The notes beneath the pieces are model-generated. The model saw only the letters and a program-made list of their open reading frames with translations, ran no database searches and was not told the DNA's origin. This document shows positions 53,028 through 61,986 of a stretch of DNA of 64,000 bases, in pieces (position 1 is the stretch's first letter; each line of letters starts with the position of its first letter). Location of the stretch: positions 304,958-368,957 of the forward strand of contig JASJOS010000010.1 in the NCBI GenBank assembly GCA_030068525.1, written 5' to 3'. The stretch is from Xanthocytophaga flava. Lineage in GTDB: Bacteria; Bacteroidota; Bacteroidia; Cytophagales; 172606-1. The position numbers were made by a program, and so were the translations under genes.

Positions 53028-53777
53028 ATGAAAAGAATTTTATTAGTATTTGTTTTGGCTGGTGTACTAAGCGGGTGTCAGAAAGACGCAAGTGTTTCTG
53101 TGAAATCCGAAGTAAAAGCCAACTGGTCATCTTCTGCTCAATGGGCTACATGGACCAATGGTGGATACACGTTATACAATAATATCTGGGGAAGTGGAGC
53201 TGGTGCACAAACAATCTGGGCTAATTCGTACAGCAATTGGGGTGTATGGGCAAACCATCCCAACACAGGAGGTATTAAATCGTATCCTAACGCTACCAAA
53301 TATGTTGGCAAAAAATTGAGTGCGTTATCTACCTGTTCCAGTACATTCAGTGCTACTACACCAAGTGGTGGTGCCTGGGAGTCTGCCTATGATATTTGGG
53401 ATAGTGCTAATGCGTACGAGATTATGTTATGGATGAACTATACAGGAACATCCAGCGGTAGTGGTAACGTAAAACCTATCTCCTATAATTGGAGTGCAGC
53501 AGGCGATGCCGTTCCTGTATTTACTAATGTGAATGTAGGAGGACGTACCTGGAATGTATTTCGGGGAAATAATGGCTCGAACGAAGTTTTCTCTTTTTTG
53601 GCTACTACTAAAACAAATAATGCAACGGTAGACATTAAAGCTATACTGAACTGGATTAAAAGTAAAGGATGGATAGGTGATATTACTGTTGGCAATGTGC
53701 AGTTTGGGTATGAGATCACCTCATCCAATGGAGGACTTAATTATACTACAAACAGTTTTTCTGTGACTGCAAACTAA
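53028..53777 (+). CDS. GH12 family endo-beta-1,4-glucanase lipoprotein
   Basis: This encodes 249 residues. The signal ends LSGC (Cys17). The rest is a GH12 jelly roll: GYTLYNNIWGSGAGAQTIWA at the start, WGVWANHPN, SAYDIWDS, the nucleophile strand YEIMLWMNYTG (Glu at about 131), and the acid-base strand FGYEITSSNGG near the end (Glu at about 229). GH12 enzymes cut cellulose, mixed-linked glucan or xyloglucan. As a lipoprotein it may sit on the cell surface. It is a single gene with a terminator. Confidence 0.92.
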   Translation: MKRILLVFVLAGVLSGCQKDASVSVKSEVKANWSSSAQWATWTNGGYTLYNNIWGSGAGAQTIWANSYSNWGVWANHPNTGGIKSYPNATKYVGKKLSALSTCSSTFSATTPSGGAWESAYDIWDSANAYEIMLWMNYTGTSSGSGNVKPISYNWSAAGDAVPVFTNVNVGGRTWNVFRGNNGSNEVFSFLATTKTNNATVDIKAILNWIKSKGWIGDITVGNVQFGYEITSSNGGLNYTTNSFSVTAN

Positions 53778-53802
53778 CAAATATATATTTTGGATTGGCG
53801 CT

Positions 53803-53838
53803 AAAAGTCGGATTCAGTTACTGAGTCCGGCTTTTTTT
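53803..53838 (+). terminator. Terminator of the GH12 gene
   Basis: AAAGTCGGATTCAG pairs with CTGAGTCCGGCTTT (two G-U pairs) across a short loop, followed by a run of T. Confidence 0.9.
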
Positions 53839-54012
53839 ATATAGTGTTAGAGAAATCGAATTATGATTTTATAGTTTTTTTTTGATTATATGTGTGGGAT
53901 ATATATGCATTGCGAAATATAATGCTGATTTTTTGCTGTTATGCCGTAAAATATTTTGATGTTAGTGTGGAAGGTTTAATTTTACTATTCAACACTTCCT
54001 ACCATACTTCCT

Positions 54013-57000
54013 ATGACGTTTTCAATTAAACTACCACTATGGGTTTGTGTAATCCTTGGATCACTTCTACTGTGTTACACACCAGACCCATCTTTTGCCA
54101 ATAATCCCACCTCATTTGCTGATTCGCTAAAAGTTACCCTTACTGAGGGAACTAATATGGCGATAAGTATATCTCCAGATCGAAAATGGCTGGCATTGGA
54201 TGTTCAGGGAACCATCTGGGTACTATCTGTAACAGGAGGCGAAGCACATCCGGTTACAGATGCTTTTGGTGATAATCGCCAGCCAGCCTGGTCTCCGGAT
54301 GGAAGTCAGATTGCTTTTCAGTCGTTTCGGGATGGAACTTACCACATCTGGACAGTAAAGAAAGATGGAAGTGGATTGAAGCAACAAACATTTGGTGTGT
54401 ATGATGATCGTGAACCTCATTGGGCGCCAGACGGAAAGAGTCTGGTCTTTTCTTCTGACAGAGCCGACAATTATGATATCTGGCAACTGGATATGCAATC
54501 AGGTAAGATAATACAACTTACAACTGATATCGCAAATGATTACTGTCCAGCCTATAATGCTGAAGGTACACGTATAGTATTTGTCTCTGAACGTAGTACA
54601 GGTCCTGGTGTTTATGTGAGAGAGGATAATGGAAAAGAGAATTTGGTTTCTAAGGTAGATGGAAAGTTATCTGCACCTGCCTGGAATAGTACAGATACAC
54701 ATATATCCTATAATGCCTTTTCTGCGCAAGGCAGCTTTCTGGAACAGATTCGTGTATCTGATGGTAATAAACTTATCTTGAGTGATCCACAGGAGGATGT
54801 TTTTCCTTTTCGAGCTGAGTGGTTATCTGCCGATGAGTTTTTGTATAGTGCAGATGGACAAATCAAACGAAGGAAAGTAGGGAAAAAAGGCTTTAAGAGT
54901 ATTCCTTTTAAAGCAATTGTAACCATACCAAAACGAAGCTATGCTCGTAAAAGATATAGTCTTGATAATCATGGTCCTATGGCCGTTAAAGGTATCAAAG
55001 GCCCTGTGGTATCACCTGATGGGCGAAGGATTGCCTTTGCTGCATTAAGTGATATCTGGATATTAGAAAACGGAAAGGCTGAACCTATAGCAATTACCCA
55101 TGATCCTTACCTGGATGTTGATCCTGCCTGGTCGCCGGATGGTTCACGCCTGGTATATGTCTCTGACCGGAATGGAGGTATGGATCTTTGGATACGTAAT
55201 CTGAAAACTGGAAAAGATAGTTGCTTGGCTGATTTACCAGATGATCTCAACTTTCCTGCCTGGTCGCCGGATGGTACTAAAATTGCCTTTTATCAAGGCG
55301 ATCCACGCAATGCATGGGGGAGAGGGACATTGAGTCTGATCAATTTATCTTCTGGAAAGATTTATAAAGTACATGAGTCATTGTTCGTTCCCAGTCAGCC
55401 AAGCTGGTCTGCTGATAATAAGACGATTGCTATTTCATCATTACAGGTGTATTCATCCCGGTATCGTGAAGGAGTTAGTGAGATTTTGCTGGTATCTCTG
55501 GATGGAAAGCCTGATCGGTATGTTTCACCTGTACCTGACAATACATTGGCGATGCGGGGAAAGAATGGTCCTGTATGGTCTCCTGATGGGAGTAAAATGG
55601 CTTATATACTGGATGGGCTGTTATGGATGGTACCTGTAGATCTATCCGGAAATCTGATCGGGCCTCCTAAGCGTCTGACTAATGAATTGGCAGAAGTACC
55701 TAGCTGGACAGGTGACTCTCAGCGTATTGTTTTTCTGGCGACTGATACACTGAAACAGGTATCTGTTACAGATGGAAAAATAGAGGTTATTCCTATGCAT
55801 CTTACCTGGCAGTATAAACAGCCTTCAGAACGTGTTGTAGTTCATGCCGGGCAGTTATTTAATGGGCTTTCTGCTACTTATCAGAAAGATGTAGACATTG
55901 TGATTGAAGGCAATCGAATTAAAGAAATAGTTCCCCATAAGACAGGGCAAACAGGGAAGGTAATTGATGCATCTGACAAAACGGTAATTCCTGGGTTATT
56001 TGAGATGCATACTCATCAATATGCCATGACGGGAGAGAAGCAGGGCCGACTTTGGTTATCGTATGGCATTACCTCTATACGAGAACCTGGAGCAGATCCT
56101 TATGATGCATTGGAAAGAAAAGAATCGTGGGCAAGTGGCGTACGAAAAGGTCCCCGACAATTTTTTACAGGAGGGCTTACGGATGGCAGCCGTATCTATT
56201 ACGGCTTAGCTACCAGCATTCATTCGGAAGCTCATCTGGAACTGGAATTAAAGAGATCTATTCGTTTAGAATATGATCTGATTAAAACCTATGTACGTAT
56301 GCCTGATTTGATGCAGCAACGGATCACAACCTTTGCACATGCACATGGGATTCCGGTTTCGTCCCATGAAATTTATCCGGCAATGGGCTATGCTGTTGAT
56401 GCAGTGGAGCATATCGGCGGAACTAGCCGCAGAGGATACTCCCCTAAGATCTCAGCTGTAAATCGTACTTATCAGGATGTAATTGAACTATTAGCAAAGT
56501 CAGAAATGAATATTACCCCTACAGCTGCTTTGCAAGGTGGTTTTCATGCTATGGCGACCAAATATCCTGCACTATATGAGAATCGTCAGTATACAACCTT
56601 TTATTCTCCTGAATTCACTGCCAGTATGAAAGCTAGTACAGGACAGATTGCTAAATTGTATCCCGGTTTCCTGACAAATTTTGCCAGCCTCCAGAGTACT
56701 GTAAAGCGCCTGATTGCGGCTGGTGCCCATGTGACAACCGGAACAGATAGCCCTTTTGTCCCCTATGGTACCAGCTTACATACCGAACTACAATGCTGGG
56801 TAGATGGGGGTGTTACCCCATTTGAAGCACTTCGATCAGCCACTTTATGGGCAGCAGAAGCTGTAGGAGTTAGTAAGGATCTGGGATCGGTAGAGCCTGG
56901 CAAGCTTGCAGATCTGATCATAGTAACAGGTGATCCCCTCTCACAAATCCGGGATGCCTGGAATGTGGAGACTGTAATTAAGAATGGTGAAGTATATTCC

Positions 57001-57027
57001 CTGGAAGAATTACTGAAGAGACCCTGA
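54013..57027 (+). CDS. TolB-propeller/amidohydrolase fusion protein, exported
   Basis: This encodes 1004 residues. After a signal peptide the first 590 residues form a TolB/PD40-type beta propeller with repeated WSPDGSQIAF, WAPDGKSLVF and WSPDGSRLVY units. The last 400 residues are an amidohydrolase: GLFEMHTHQYAM (HxH at about 666-668), FAHAHGIPVSSHE, VEHIGG, GTDSPFVPYG and KLADLIIVTGDPLSQI. This pairing is known in tricorn/DPP-type peptide-degrading proteins of Bacteroidota and Proteobacteria. The propeller may admit peptides to the hydrolase site. It is the third amidohydrolase in the window, distinct in its size. Confidence 0.93.
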   Translation: MTFSIKLPLWVCVILGSLLLCYTPDPSFANNPTSFADSLKVTLTEGTNMAISISPDRKWLALDVQGTIWVLSVTGGEAHPVTDAFGDNRQPAWSPDGSQIAFQSFRDGTYHIWTVKKDGSGLKQQTFGVYDDREPHWAPDGKSLVFSSDRADNYDIWQLDMQSGKIIQLTTDIANDYCPAYNAEGTRIVFVSERSTGPGVYVREDNGKENLVSKVDGKLSAPAWNSTDTHISYNAFSAQGSFLEQIRVSDGNKLILSDPQEDVFPFRAEWLSADEFLYSADGQIKRRKVGKKGFKSIPFKAIVTIPKRSYARKRYSLDNHGPMAVKGIKGPVVSPDGRRIAFAALSDIWILENGKAEPIAITHDPYLDVDPAWSPDGSRLVYVSDRNGGMDLWIRNLKTGKDSCLADLPDDLNFPAWSPDGTKIAFYQGDPRNAWGRGTLSLINLSSGKIYKVHESLFVPSQPSWSADNKTIAISSLQVYSSRYREGVSEILLVSLDGKPDRYVSPVPDNTLAMRGKNGPVWSPDGSKMAYILDGLLWMVPVDLSGNLIGPPKRLTNELAEVPSWTGDSQRIVFLATDTLKQVSVTDGKIEVIPMHLTWQYKQPSERVVVHAGQLFNGLSATYQKDVDIVIEGNRIKEIVPHKTGQTGKVIDASDKTVIPGLFEMHTHQYAMTGEKQGRLWLSYGITSIREPGADPYDALERKESWASGVRKGPRQFFTGGLTDGSRIYYGLATSIHSEAHLELELKRSIRLEYDLIKTYVRMPDLMQQRITTFAHAHGIPVSSHEIYPAMGYAVDAVEHIGGTSRRGYSPKISAVNRTYQDVIELLAKSEMNITPTAALQGGFHAMATKYPALYENRQYTTFYSPEFTASMKASTGQIAKLYPGFLTNFASLQSTVKRLIAAGAHVTTGTDSPFVPYGTSLHTELQCWVDGGVTPFEALRSATLWAAEAVGVSKDLGSVEPGKLADLIIVTGDPLSQIRDAWNVETVIKNGEVYSLEELLKRP

Positions 57028-57041
57028 AGTTAGATCACAAT

Positions 57042-57092
57042 AATAAACGCAAAAAGGTATTATGTTTATTCATAATGCTTTTTGCGTTTATT
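57042..57092 (+). terminator. Terminator of the fusion gene
   Basis: AATAAACGCAAAAAG (57042-57056) pairs exactly with CTTTTTGCGTTTATT (57078-57092), and ATTATG/CATAAT pair inside. Confidence 0.9.
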
Positions 57093-57123
57093 TATAGGAT
57101 AATAGATTAAATAGTTCAGTCCA

Positions 57124-57720
57124 ATGGATGATTTATATGAACAGCTAAAAACGGAGTTAGTACGACATGAGTCGTTAACAGAAGAAGAATGGGAATTTAT
57201 AAAAGCAAAATTCTCCTATAAGGCTATTGTAAAATCTGATTTTCTGTTGAAACAAGGACAGATGTGTCATTCTTTGAGTTTTGTGTGTACAGGTTTGCTC
57301 AGAACTTATAGTTTGAATGAAGGTGGTAGTGAAGTTACTACCCATTTTGGCTATAATGATTCATTTGTAGTCTCATTTCCAAGTTTTAGGAATCAACATC
57401 CCTCCTTTGAGAATATTAGAGCTTTAACAGATAGTCAATTGCTGGTGATAGAGTATAAAGATGTACAAGACTTGTTTAAGCATTTGCCTAAGTGGGAATC
57501 TATCTACAGAAAAGTTATAGAAGAAGCTTATGCCTGTATGGAAGAACGAAACTATATTCTTCAGATGCTTCCTGCAGGTAAACGCTATGAGTTACTGATT
57601 CAGAATGCACATCCTGTTATTTTGCAGAAGGCACAGTTGGGATATATTGCCTCTTATCTGGGTATTACACAGGAAACACTAAGTCGTATTAGAAAGCGGC
57701 TGACTCAAATTACTTTTTGA
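57124..57720 (+). CDS. Crp/Fnr family transcriptional regulator, second copy
   Basis: This encodes 198 residues. The cyclic-nucleotide-binding fold is seen in SDFLLKQGQMCHSLSFVCTG, GSEVTTHFGYNDSFVVSFPS and LLVIEYKDVQDLFK; the short helix-turn-helix is AQLGYIASYLGITQETLSRI. Compared with the first copy it has the full RKRLTQITF end. A palindrome overlaps its stop codon and a flavodoxin-fold oxidoreductase follows, so the pair may be a regulator with its target. Confidence 0.9.
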   Translation: MDDLYEQLKTELVRHESLTEEEWEFIKAKFSYKAIVKSDFLLKQGQMCHSLSFVCTGLLRTYSLNEGGSEVTTHFGYNDSFVVSFPSFRNQHPSFENIRALTDSQLLVIEYKDVQDLFKHLPKWESIYRKVIEEAYACMEERNYILQMLPAGKRYELLIQNAHPVILQKAQLGYIASYLGITQETLSRIRKRLTQITF

Positions 57721-57733
57721 CTTTTGTCAAAAG
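57714..57733. promoter_or_regulatory. Palindrome TTTTGAC/GTCAAAA before the oxidoreductase gene
   Basis: TTTTGAC (57715-57721) pairs exactly with GTCAAAA (57726-57732). TACTTTTG at 57753-57760 fits the -7 box of the next gene, so the palindrome sits near the -33 position. It also overlaps the stop of the Crp/Fnr gene; there is no T run to mark a terminator. Confidence 0.45.
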
Positions 57734-57785
57734 ATACCTTTTGGTCTGCCTCTACTTTTGCCTTCATATCAAGAATAATCAATAT

Positions 57786-58355
57786 ATGAAGACACTTATT
57801 ATCAATGGCCATCCCAATAAAAATAGCTATTGTTCACAATTAGCTGCTGCCTATTATAGTGGAGCACAAAAAAGAAATAGTGAAGCCCATCTATTGCATC
57901 TGTATGAACTACATTTTGATGTAAGCCTAAAAGAAGGATATTCTGGAAATCTACTGGAACCGGATTTGCTTCGGGCGCAGGAACTAATTACATGGAGTGA
58001 TCACATTGTATTTGTATACCCAACTTGGTGGTGGACAATGCCTGCTTTGCTGAAAGGTTTTATTGATAGAGTATTTGTGCCTGGCTTTGCTTTTAAGTAT
58101 GAATCAGATAAGCCCCTACCTGAGAAATTGCTGAAACACAAAACTGCTACCTTACTGGTCACTATGGATAGTCCTAAATGGTATTATCGATGGTGGATGA
58201 AAAATGCCGGACATTGGATAATGAAACAAGGTATACTGGCTTTCTGTGGGATAAATAAAACCAAAGTAGTCACCATCGATCAAATTAGGAAGCTTACACC
58301 ACAGCAACGTAATCGGTGGATTGAAAAAGTGGAAGCCATTGCTATGCAAAGATAG
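57786..58355 (+). CDS. Flavodoxin-fold NAD(P)H dehydrogenase (quinone) family protein
   Basis: This encodes 189 residues from ATG 57786 (MKTLIINGHPNKNSYCSQLA); the frame continues upstream without a proper start. The flavin-binding pattern is seen in INGHPNKNS, VFVYPTWWWTMPALLKGFID and RVFVPGFAFKY. It would bind FMN or FAD and reduce quinones or similar compounds using NAD(P)H. The Crp/Fnr gene stands upstream. Confidence 0.9.
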   Translation: MKTLIINGHPNKNSYCSQLAAAYYSGAQKRNSEAHLLHLYELHFDVSLKEGYSGNLLEPDLLRAQELITWSDHIVFVYPTWWWTMPALLKGFIDRVFVPGFAFKYESDKPLPEKLLKHKTATLLVTMDSPKWYYRWWMKNAGHWIMKQGILAFCGINKTKVVTIDQIRKLTPQQRNRWIEKVEAIAMQR

Positions 58356-58365
58356 CTTTTTAGAG

Positions 58366-58411
58366 TTTCCTTATCTCAGATTCTGTTAGTAATAGGTCTG
58401 AGATAAGGAAA
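58366..58411. terminator. Bidirectional terminator between oxidoreductase and YdeI-like gene
   Basis: TTTCCTTATCTCAGA (58366-58380) pairs exactly with TCTGAGATAAGGAAA (58397-58411), between convergent genes. Confidence 0.85.
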
Positions 58412-58425
58412 ATAAGACCTGGGTT

Positions 58426-59013
58426 TTACTGATTTCTGACAGAGGGTTTACCATCCACATAAGGTTTAATATTAGCTTCACATAGCTCTACTATTTTCTG
58501 GATACGCACCTTTCGCAATTCAGGACTTTTGAGATCCATATGGCGGACGTAGGTAAACTTGTTGGAGTTGCTTAGCTTTTGGAAGAACTCCCATGCCTTG
58601 GGAGAAGCCTGTAATGCTTCCTGAAGATCAGATGGAAGAGCAGTTTCTGCTTTTAAGCTATAAGCAGCGTCCCATTGCCCTGTTTTTTTTGCATCTTCAA
58701 TAAACTTTATTCCAGCCTCTGTCATTTTACCATCTGCAATCAACTTTTCACATCGGTTACGATTGACCAATGACCAGATACTACCCAAACGTCGCGGTGT
58801 AAACCGAAGAGTATAACTTTGTTCATCCAGCGTTTTACGTACACCATCAATCCAGCCAAAACAAAGTGCTTCTTCAACCGATTCATCATAAGATAGAGTA
58901 GGCTTGCCTGTACCTTTCTTATAAAAAACCAAATAGATCTCTTTCTCTAACTGGTAATGGGTTTCCAGCCATGTTCTCCATTGAGTCCGGTCTTCTGCAT
59001 AAAACGTTTTCAT
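58426..59013 (-). CDS. YdeI/OmpD-associated family protein
   Basis: This encodes 195 residues from ATG 59013 (MKTFYAEDRTQWRTWLE); a start 21 codons earlier would overlap the SRPBCC gene by one base. Family marks: EIYLVFYKKGTGKPTLSYDE, EALCFGWIDGVRKTLDE, RFTPRRLGSIWSLVNRNR and FQKLSNSNKFTYVRHM. The function is not clear; members are linked to antimicrobial-peptide resistance in Salmonella. Same strand as the SRPBCC gene, 62 bases apart. Confidence 0.9.
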   Translation of the reverse strand: MKTFYAEDRTQWRTWLETHYQLEKEIYLVFYKKGTGKPTLSYDESVEEALCFGWIDGVRKTLDEQSYTLRFTPRRLGSIWSLVNRNRCEKLIADGKMTEAGIKFIEDAKKTGQWDAAYSLKAETALPSDLQEALQASPKAWEFFQKLSNSNKFTYVRHMDLKSPELRKVRIQKIVELCEANIKPYVDGKPSVRNQ

Positions 59014-59075
59014 AGGTAATTTCTGATGGTGTATTTTATTGAACAGATCATCTGATGAAAACGAATATACTAACA

Positions 59076-59498
59076 TTACGAATTTGTCTCTAGTATCTTT
59101 TTCATATTTTCCAATAGCTGCTGCCAGCCATCTCCTGTTTTTTCAGAGATTACATTATCCTGGGTTATTGCAAGCCGACTTTGATTTCCTTCTTGTGTAA
59201 TTTCATAGGTGATCGTAGCGTAATTCTCTGGAGCATCTGTTGTTCCTGAAACAGAACTCCAATAAGTATGCTGAAATCTTTTCTCTGGTTCTAGTTGTAG
59301 GATAGTACCTTTATCAATATATGAATTTCCCTCCCATTCGCCATGATAAACAATGGGTCCTCCGACTTTCCATTCAGATTCAACTGTTGTACCGAAGAAA
59401 AGTTGTTTGATCATTGCCGGATCTGTAATGGCGTGCCATACCTTGGCAGTTGGTGCATTGATCAGAATTGATTTCTGAACTGTTGTGGCTTGTGTCAT
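59076..59498 (-). CDS. SRPBCC (AHSA1-type) domain protein
   Basis: This encodes 140 residues of the START-like fold: VQKSILINAPTAKVWHAITD at the start, VESEWKVGGPIVYHGEWEGN, ERFQHTYWSSVSG and the final helix TGDGWQQLLENMKKILETN. It has a hydrophobic pocket for an unknown ligand. It is the first gene of a likely two-gene unit with the YdeI-like gene. Confidence 0.9.
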   Translation of the reverse strand: MTQATTVQKSILINAPTAKVWHAITDPAMIKQLFFGTTVESEWKVGGPIVYHGEWEGNSYIDKGTILQLEPEKRFQHTYWSSVSGTTDAPENYATITYEITQEGNQSRLAITQDNVISEKTGDGWQQLLENMKKILETNS

Positions 59499-59680
59499 GG
59501 TTTATTATTGTTTGATTATAATGCAAAAATACCTCGGAGTATGAGTTTGAGATTGCACCAAACGGATAAAAACTAATATATGCAGGAGCGTATCTTATGT
59601 TAGTATAAGGTCTTCTTTGGATAGGATACTAGTATTTTGATGGACTAGAGAAAGTGCTATTCAATATAGTCCTGAATCAA

Positions 59681-60661
59681 TTATTTATTTCGTAGTTTCT
59701 GTGGGGTAATGCCAAATTTTTTGCGGAAGGCATTATTAAAATGCTGAGGAGAAGAATATCCTAATTCATAAGCAATTTCACTGGCTTTTTTAGCAGTATC
59801 CAGTAGTAATTGTTTGGCTTGAAGCAATCGGTGATCCGCCAGATATCCAAAAATAGTTGTCTGATAAATTTCCTTGAATCCTCGTTTTAGCTTGTATTCA
59901 TTAAGACCTACAATCCTGGCTAGTTCTGAGAGGCTGGGTGGCGTATCCATATGCTGTTCCATATATGTACGGGCATAATGAATTTGATCTTTCTCTTGGA
60001 TATTTTTACAATAAATAGTGTGTCGGGATTGTTGTTCTGCTTTGTCATAGGATTCTGCCTGCAGAACCAGAATCTCGATGCTTTTGGAAAGTATAAATAG
60101 TTTTTTGAGTCCACCTGTATAACGACAGTGCAAAATATCCTGGATATTTTTTTTTAGTTCTGGTGTAATCGATTGTGAATTAGGCGATAATACAACAGGA
60201 TTTCCTTCCATCATTCGATCTGCAAAGCGTTTGAGTATATCATTTCCGTCTTCTGCAATGCTCAGAAATCGTTCTGGAGAAAAATGTATTTTAAAGGTTT
60301 CTCCAATCAAATCTCCATTCTGGAATGTATTGTGAACCTGAGGAGTGTAAATTATATTATGCTGAGACCCTTTGATATTATAGATCTGACCTGCATGCCG
60401 GATCAGGTAGCTTCCTTTCATATTAAATTCCAGGCACACTTTGTTGTCATTATTTTTCTTTTCAAAAAAGAAATAATCATCAAAGTAGTGCTTGGTGTAA
60501 TGAATAGCTATATCATCCCACTGCCAGTGTTTTACATCTGCCTTCCCATAAGGTAGCGCCAAAGTCTTGATTTCCTCAGTTAAGTCAGAAGATAGCACTG
60601 ACATCTGGCCATGTTCGTAAAATAGATGTTGTGGAACTTCAGGAATAGCTGTTGTTATCAT
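59681..60661 (-). CDS. AraC-type transcriptional regulator (PchR-like)
   Basis: This encodes 326 residues. The first 210 form a cupin-like sensor without known ligand (CLEFNMKGSYLIRHAGQIYN, PERFLSIAEDGN). The C-terminal part has two helix-turn-helix units: PSLSELARIVGLNEYKLKRG and KASEIAYELGYSSPQHFNNA, then FRKKFGITPQKLR. Its length and layout match PchR-type proteins, but no siderophore genes are close. The neighbouring oxidoreductase at 60798 is on the same strand and may be its target. Confidence 0.9.
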   Translation of the reverse strand: MITTAIPEVPQHLFYEHGQMSVLSSDLTEEIKTLALPYGKADVKHWQWDDIAIHYTKHYFDDYFFFEKKNNDNKVCLEFNMKGSYLIRHAGQIYNIKGSQHNIIYTPQVHNTFQNGDLIGETFKIHFSPERFLSIAEDGNDILKRFADRMMEGNPVVLSPNSQSITPELKKNIQDILHCRYTGGLKKLFILSKSIEILVLQAESYDKAEQQSRHTIYCKNIQEKDQIHYARTYMEQHMDTPPSLSELARIVGLNEYKLKRGFKEIYQTTIFGYLADHRLLQAKQLLLDTAKKASEIAYELGYSSPQHFNNAFRKKFGITPQKLRNK

Positions 60662-60784
60662 GATTTGTGGTTTTTATGCCATAAACATAATCCAAGAAAC
60701 AACTTTTTGAGAGAAGATGCAAACACATATCAATACTAATCAGTAAGAAGTGTTTGTTACGCGAACCATTGAGGCTGTTAAGCA

Positions 60785-60816
60785 TTTTACAGTAGCTTTA
60801 ATAAGCTACTGTAAAA
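60785..60816 (-). terminator. Hairpin spanning the end of the oxidoreductase gene
   Basis: TTTTACAGTAGCTT (60785-60798) pairs exactly with AAGCTACTGTAAAA (60803-60816). The second arm is coding (it gives the final Thr-Val-Ala), and the stop codon is in the loop and first arm. The tail is not T-rich. Confidence 0.5.
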
Positions 60817-61451
60817 CGTTGTTTGGGAAATTGTTTATTTTCCAGTTCATCAATCAATGCTACTGCCAGATCTTCTGCAGAAATACGGCTTGTTCCATTC
60901 GCATCAAATACGGGGTTGTCTGTTCCGGTGCGGTATTGACCTGTACGTTTACCAGAAGTACCTGCATGCATTTCTATTGCCGGACTTAAGAATGTCCATT
61001 CAATATCTTTTTCTTCTTTGATGATATTCAGGTAATCTCTTGCCGCCAACGCACCTGGCTTCCACTCAGCCGGGAATTGAGGGGTATCAATCAGTTGCGT
61101 ATCCGGTGCTACATATAGGCTACCTGCACCACCTATTGTAAGAAGACGTTTAACGCCTGCTTTTTTGGTAGCTTCCTGAATAGATTTGGAGCCTTTTAGA
61201 AAATCGTCGTAGATAGTAGGATTGGTCCAGCCTGGATTATAGGCGCTCAGCACGGCATCATTGTCTGCTAGTAAAGGCACTAACGCCTCTGTATTCATAA
61301 TGTCACATGCTTTTACAATCAGATGTGGATGGTGTGTTGTGATTTTTTCCGGATGTCGTACAATGGCTGTTACATAGTGATCCCGTTGCAGGGCTTCTGT
61401 TAGCAGGTGAGAGCCAACAAATCCGGAGGCTCCAATGATAGCTATTCTCAT
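60798..61451 (-). CDS. NAD(P)H-binding oxidoreductase, atypical SDR
   Basis: This encodes 217 residues of the extended/atypical SDR group. It begins with the nucleotide-binding motif MRIAIIGASGFVGSHLLTEA. Further marks are VVKACDIMN-type (here IVKACDIMNTEALVPLLADN), RLLTIGGAGSLY, DIEWTFLSPAIEM and ISAEDLAVALIDELEN. Such proteins bind NADP and are often involved in redox sensing or quinone reduction. It is 136 bases upstream of the AraC-type gene on the same strand. Confidence 0.9.
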   Translation of the reverse strand: MRIAIIGASGFVGSHLLTEALQRDHYVTAIVRHPEKITTHHPHLIVKACDIMNTEALVPLLADNDAVLSAYNPGWTNPTIYDDFLKGSKSIQEATKKAGVKRLLTIGGAGSLYVAPDTQLIDTPQFPAEWKPGALAARDYLNIIKEEKDIEWTFLSPAIEMHAGTSGKRTGQYRTGTDNPVFDANGTSRISAEDLAVALIDELENKQFPKQRFTVAY

Positions 61452-61986
61452 AGGTCCATGTGTTAAAAATGAATAAAAATATCTGTATAAATACTTATAC
61501 CAACAACTTTAAATCGTGTTAATCAAGGATATTAATATTGGTTTGTCTATTACAGCTTTTGTATCAAATACATTTAGACTGCCTGCCATTGTTTTGACTA
61601 ATGAGTGAGAATAATTAATGTACTGTTTAGTACAAGAAACGGTTAGTAGTTATTTTGACTCTTGCTGTGTAAATATAGAAATGTCAAATATTGTACTATT
61701 AGAATAATCCAATGAGCTAAGTAATATAAAAAATGCGAAGTAATTGTTTCGTCGATAAAATATTATTTGCTTTGTATCACATAGAAGTTGTCTAAAATAA
61801 TTTTATGAAGCCATAAAAGGATATTTATAGCTACGAATTGCCCATAGGATAAATAGTAGCGCTTTAAAATCTAGGATTTTATTTCTGTATAGATATGTAA
61901 GATGACTTTATAAATAAGTGGGTTGATGTTAGGTTTTGTACTTGACATCTTTAAATTAACTATTATTATTTAAAGAAATTTAACCA
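61452..61986. other. AT-rich intergenic stretch, no gene seen
   Basis: The 535 bases separate divergent genes and are poorer in GC than their surroundings. No frame, hairpin with T tail or clear promoter pair is visible. With the AT-rich acyltransferase that follows, this may mark an acquired segment. Confidence 0.3.

Noticed and set aside
57710..57735. Terminator after the second Crp/Fnr gene
   Set aside because: No T run follows the repeat, and a -7-like box stands just downstream; an operator is more likely.
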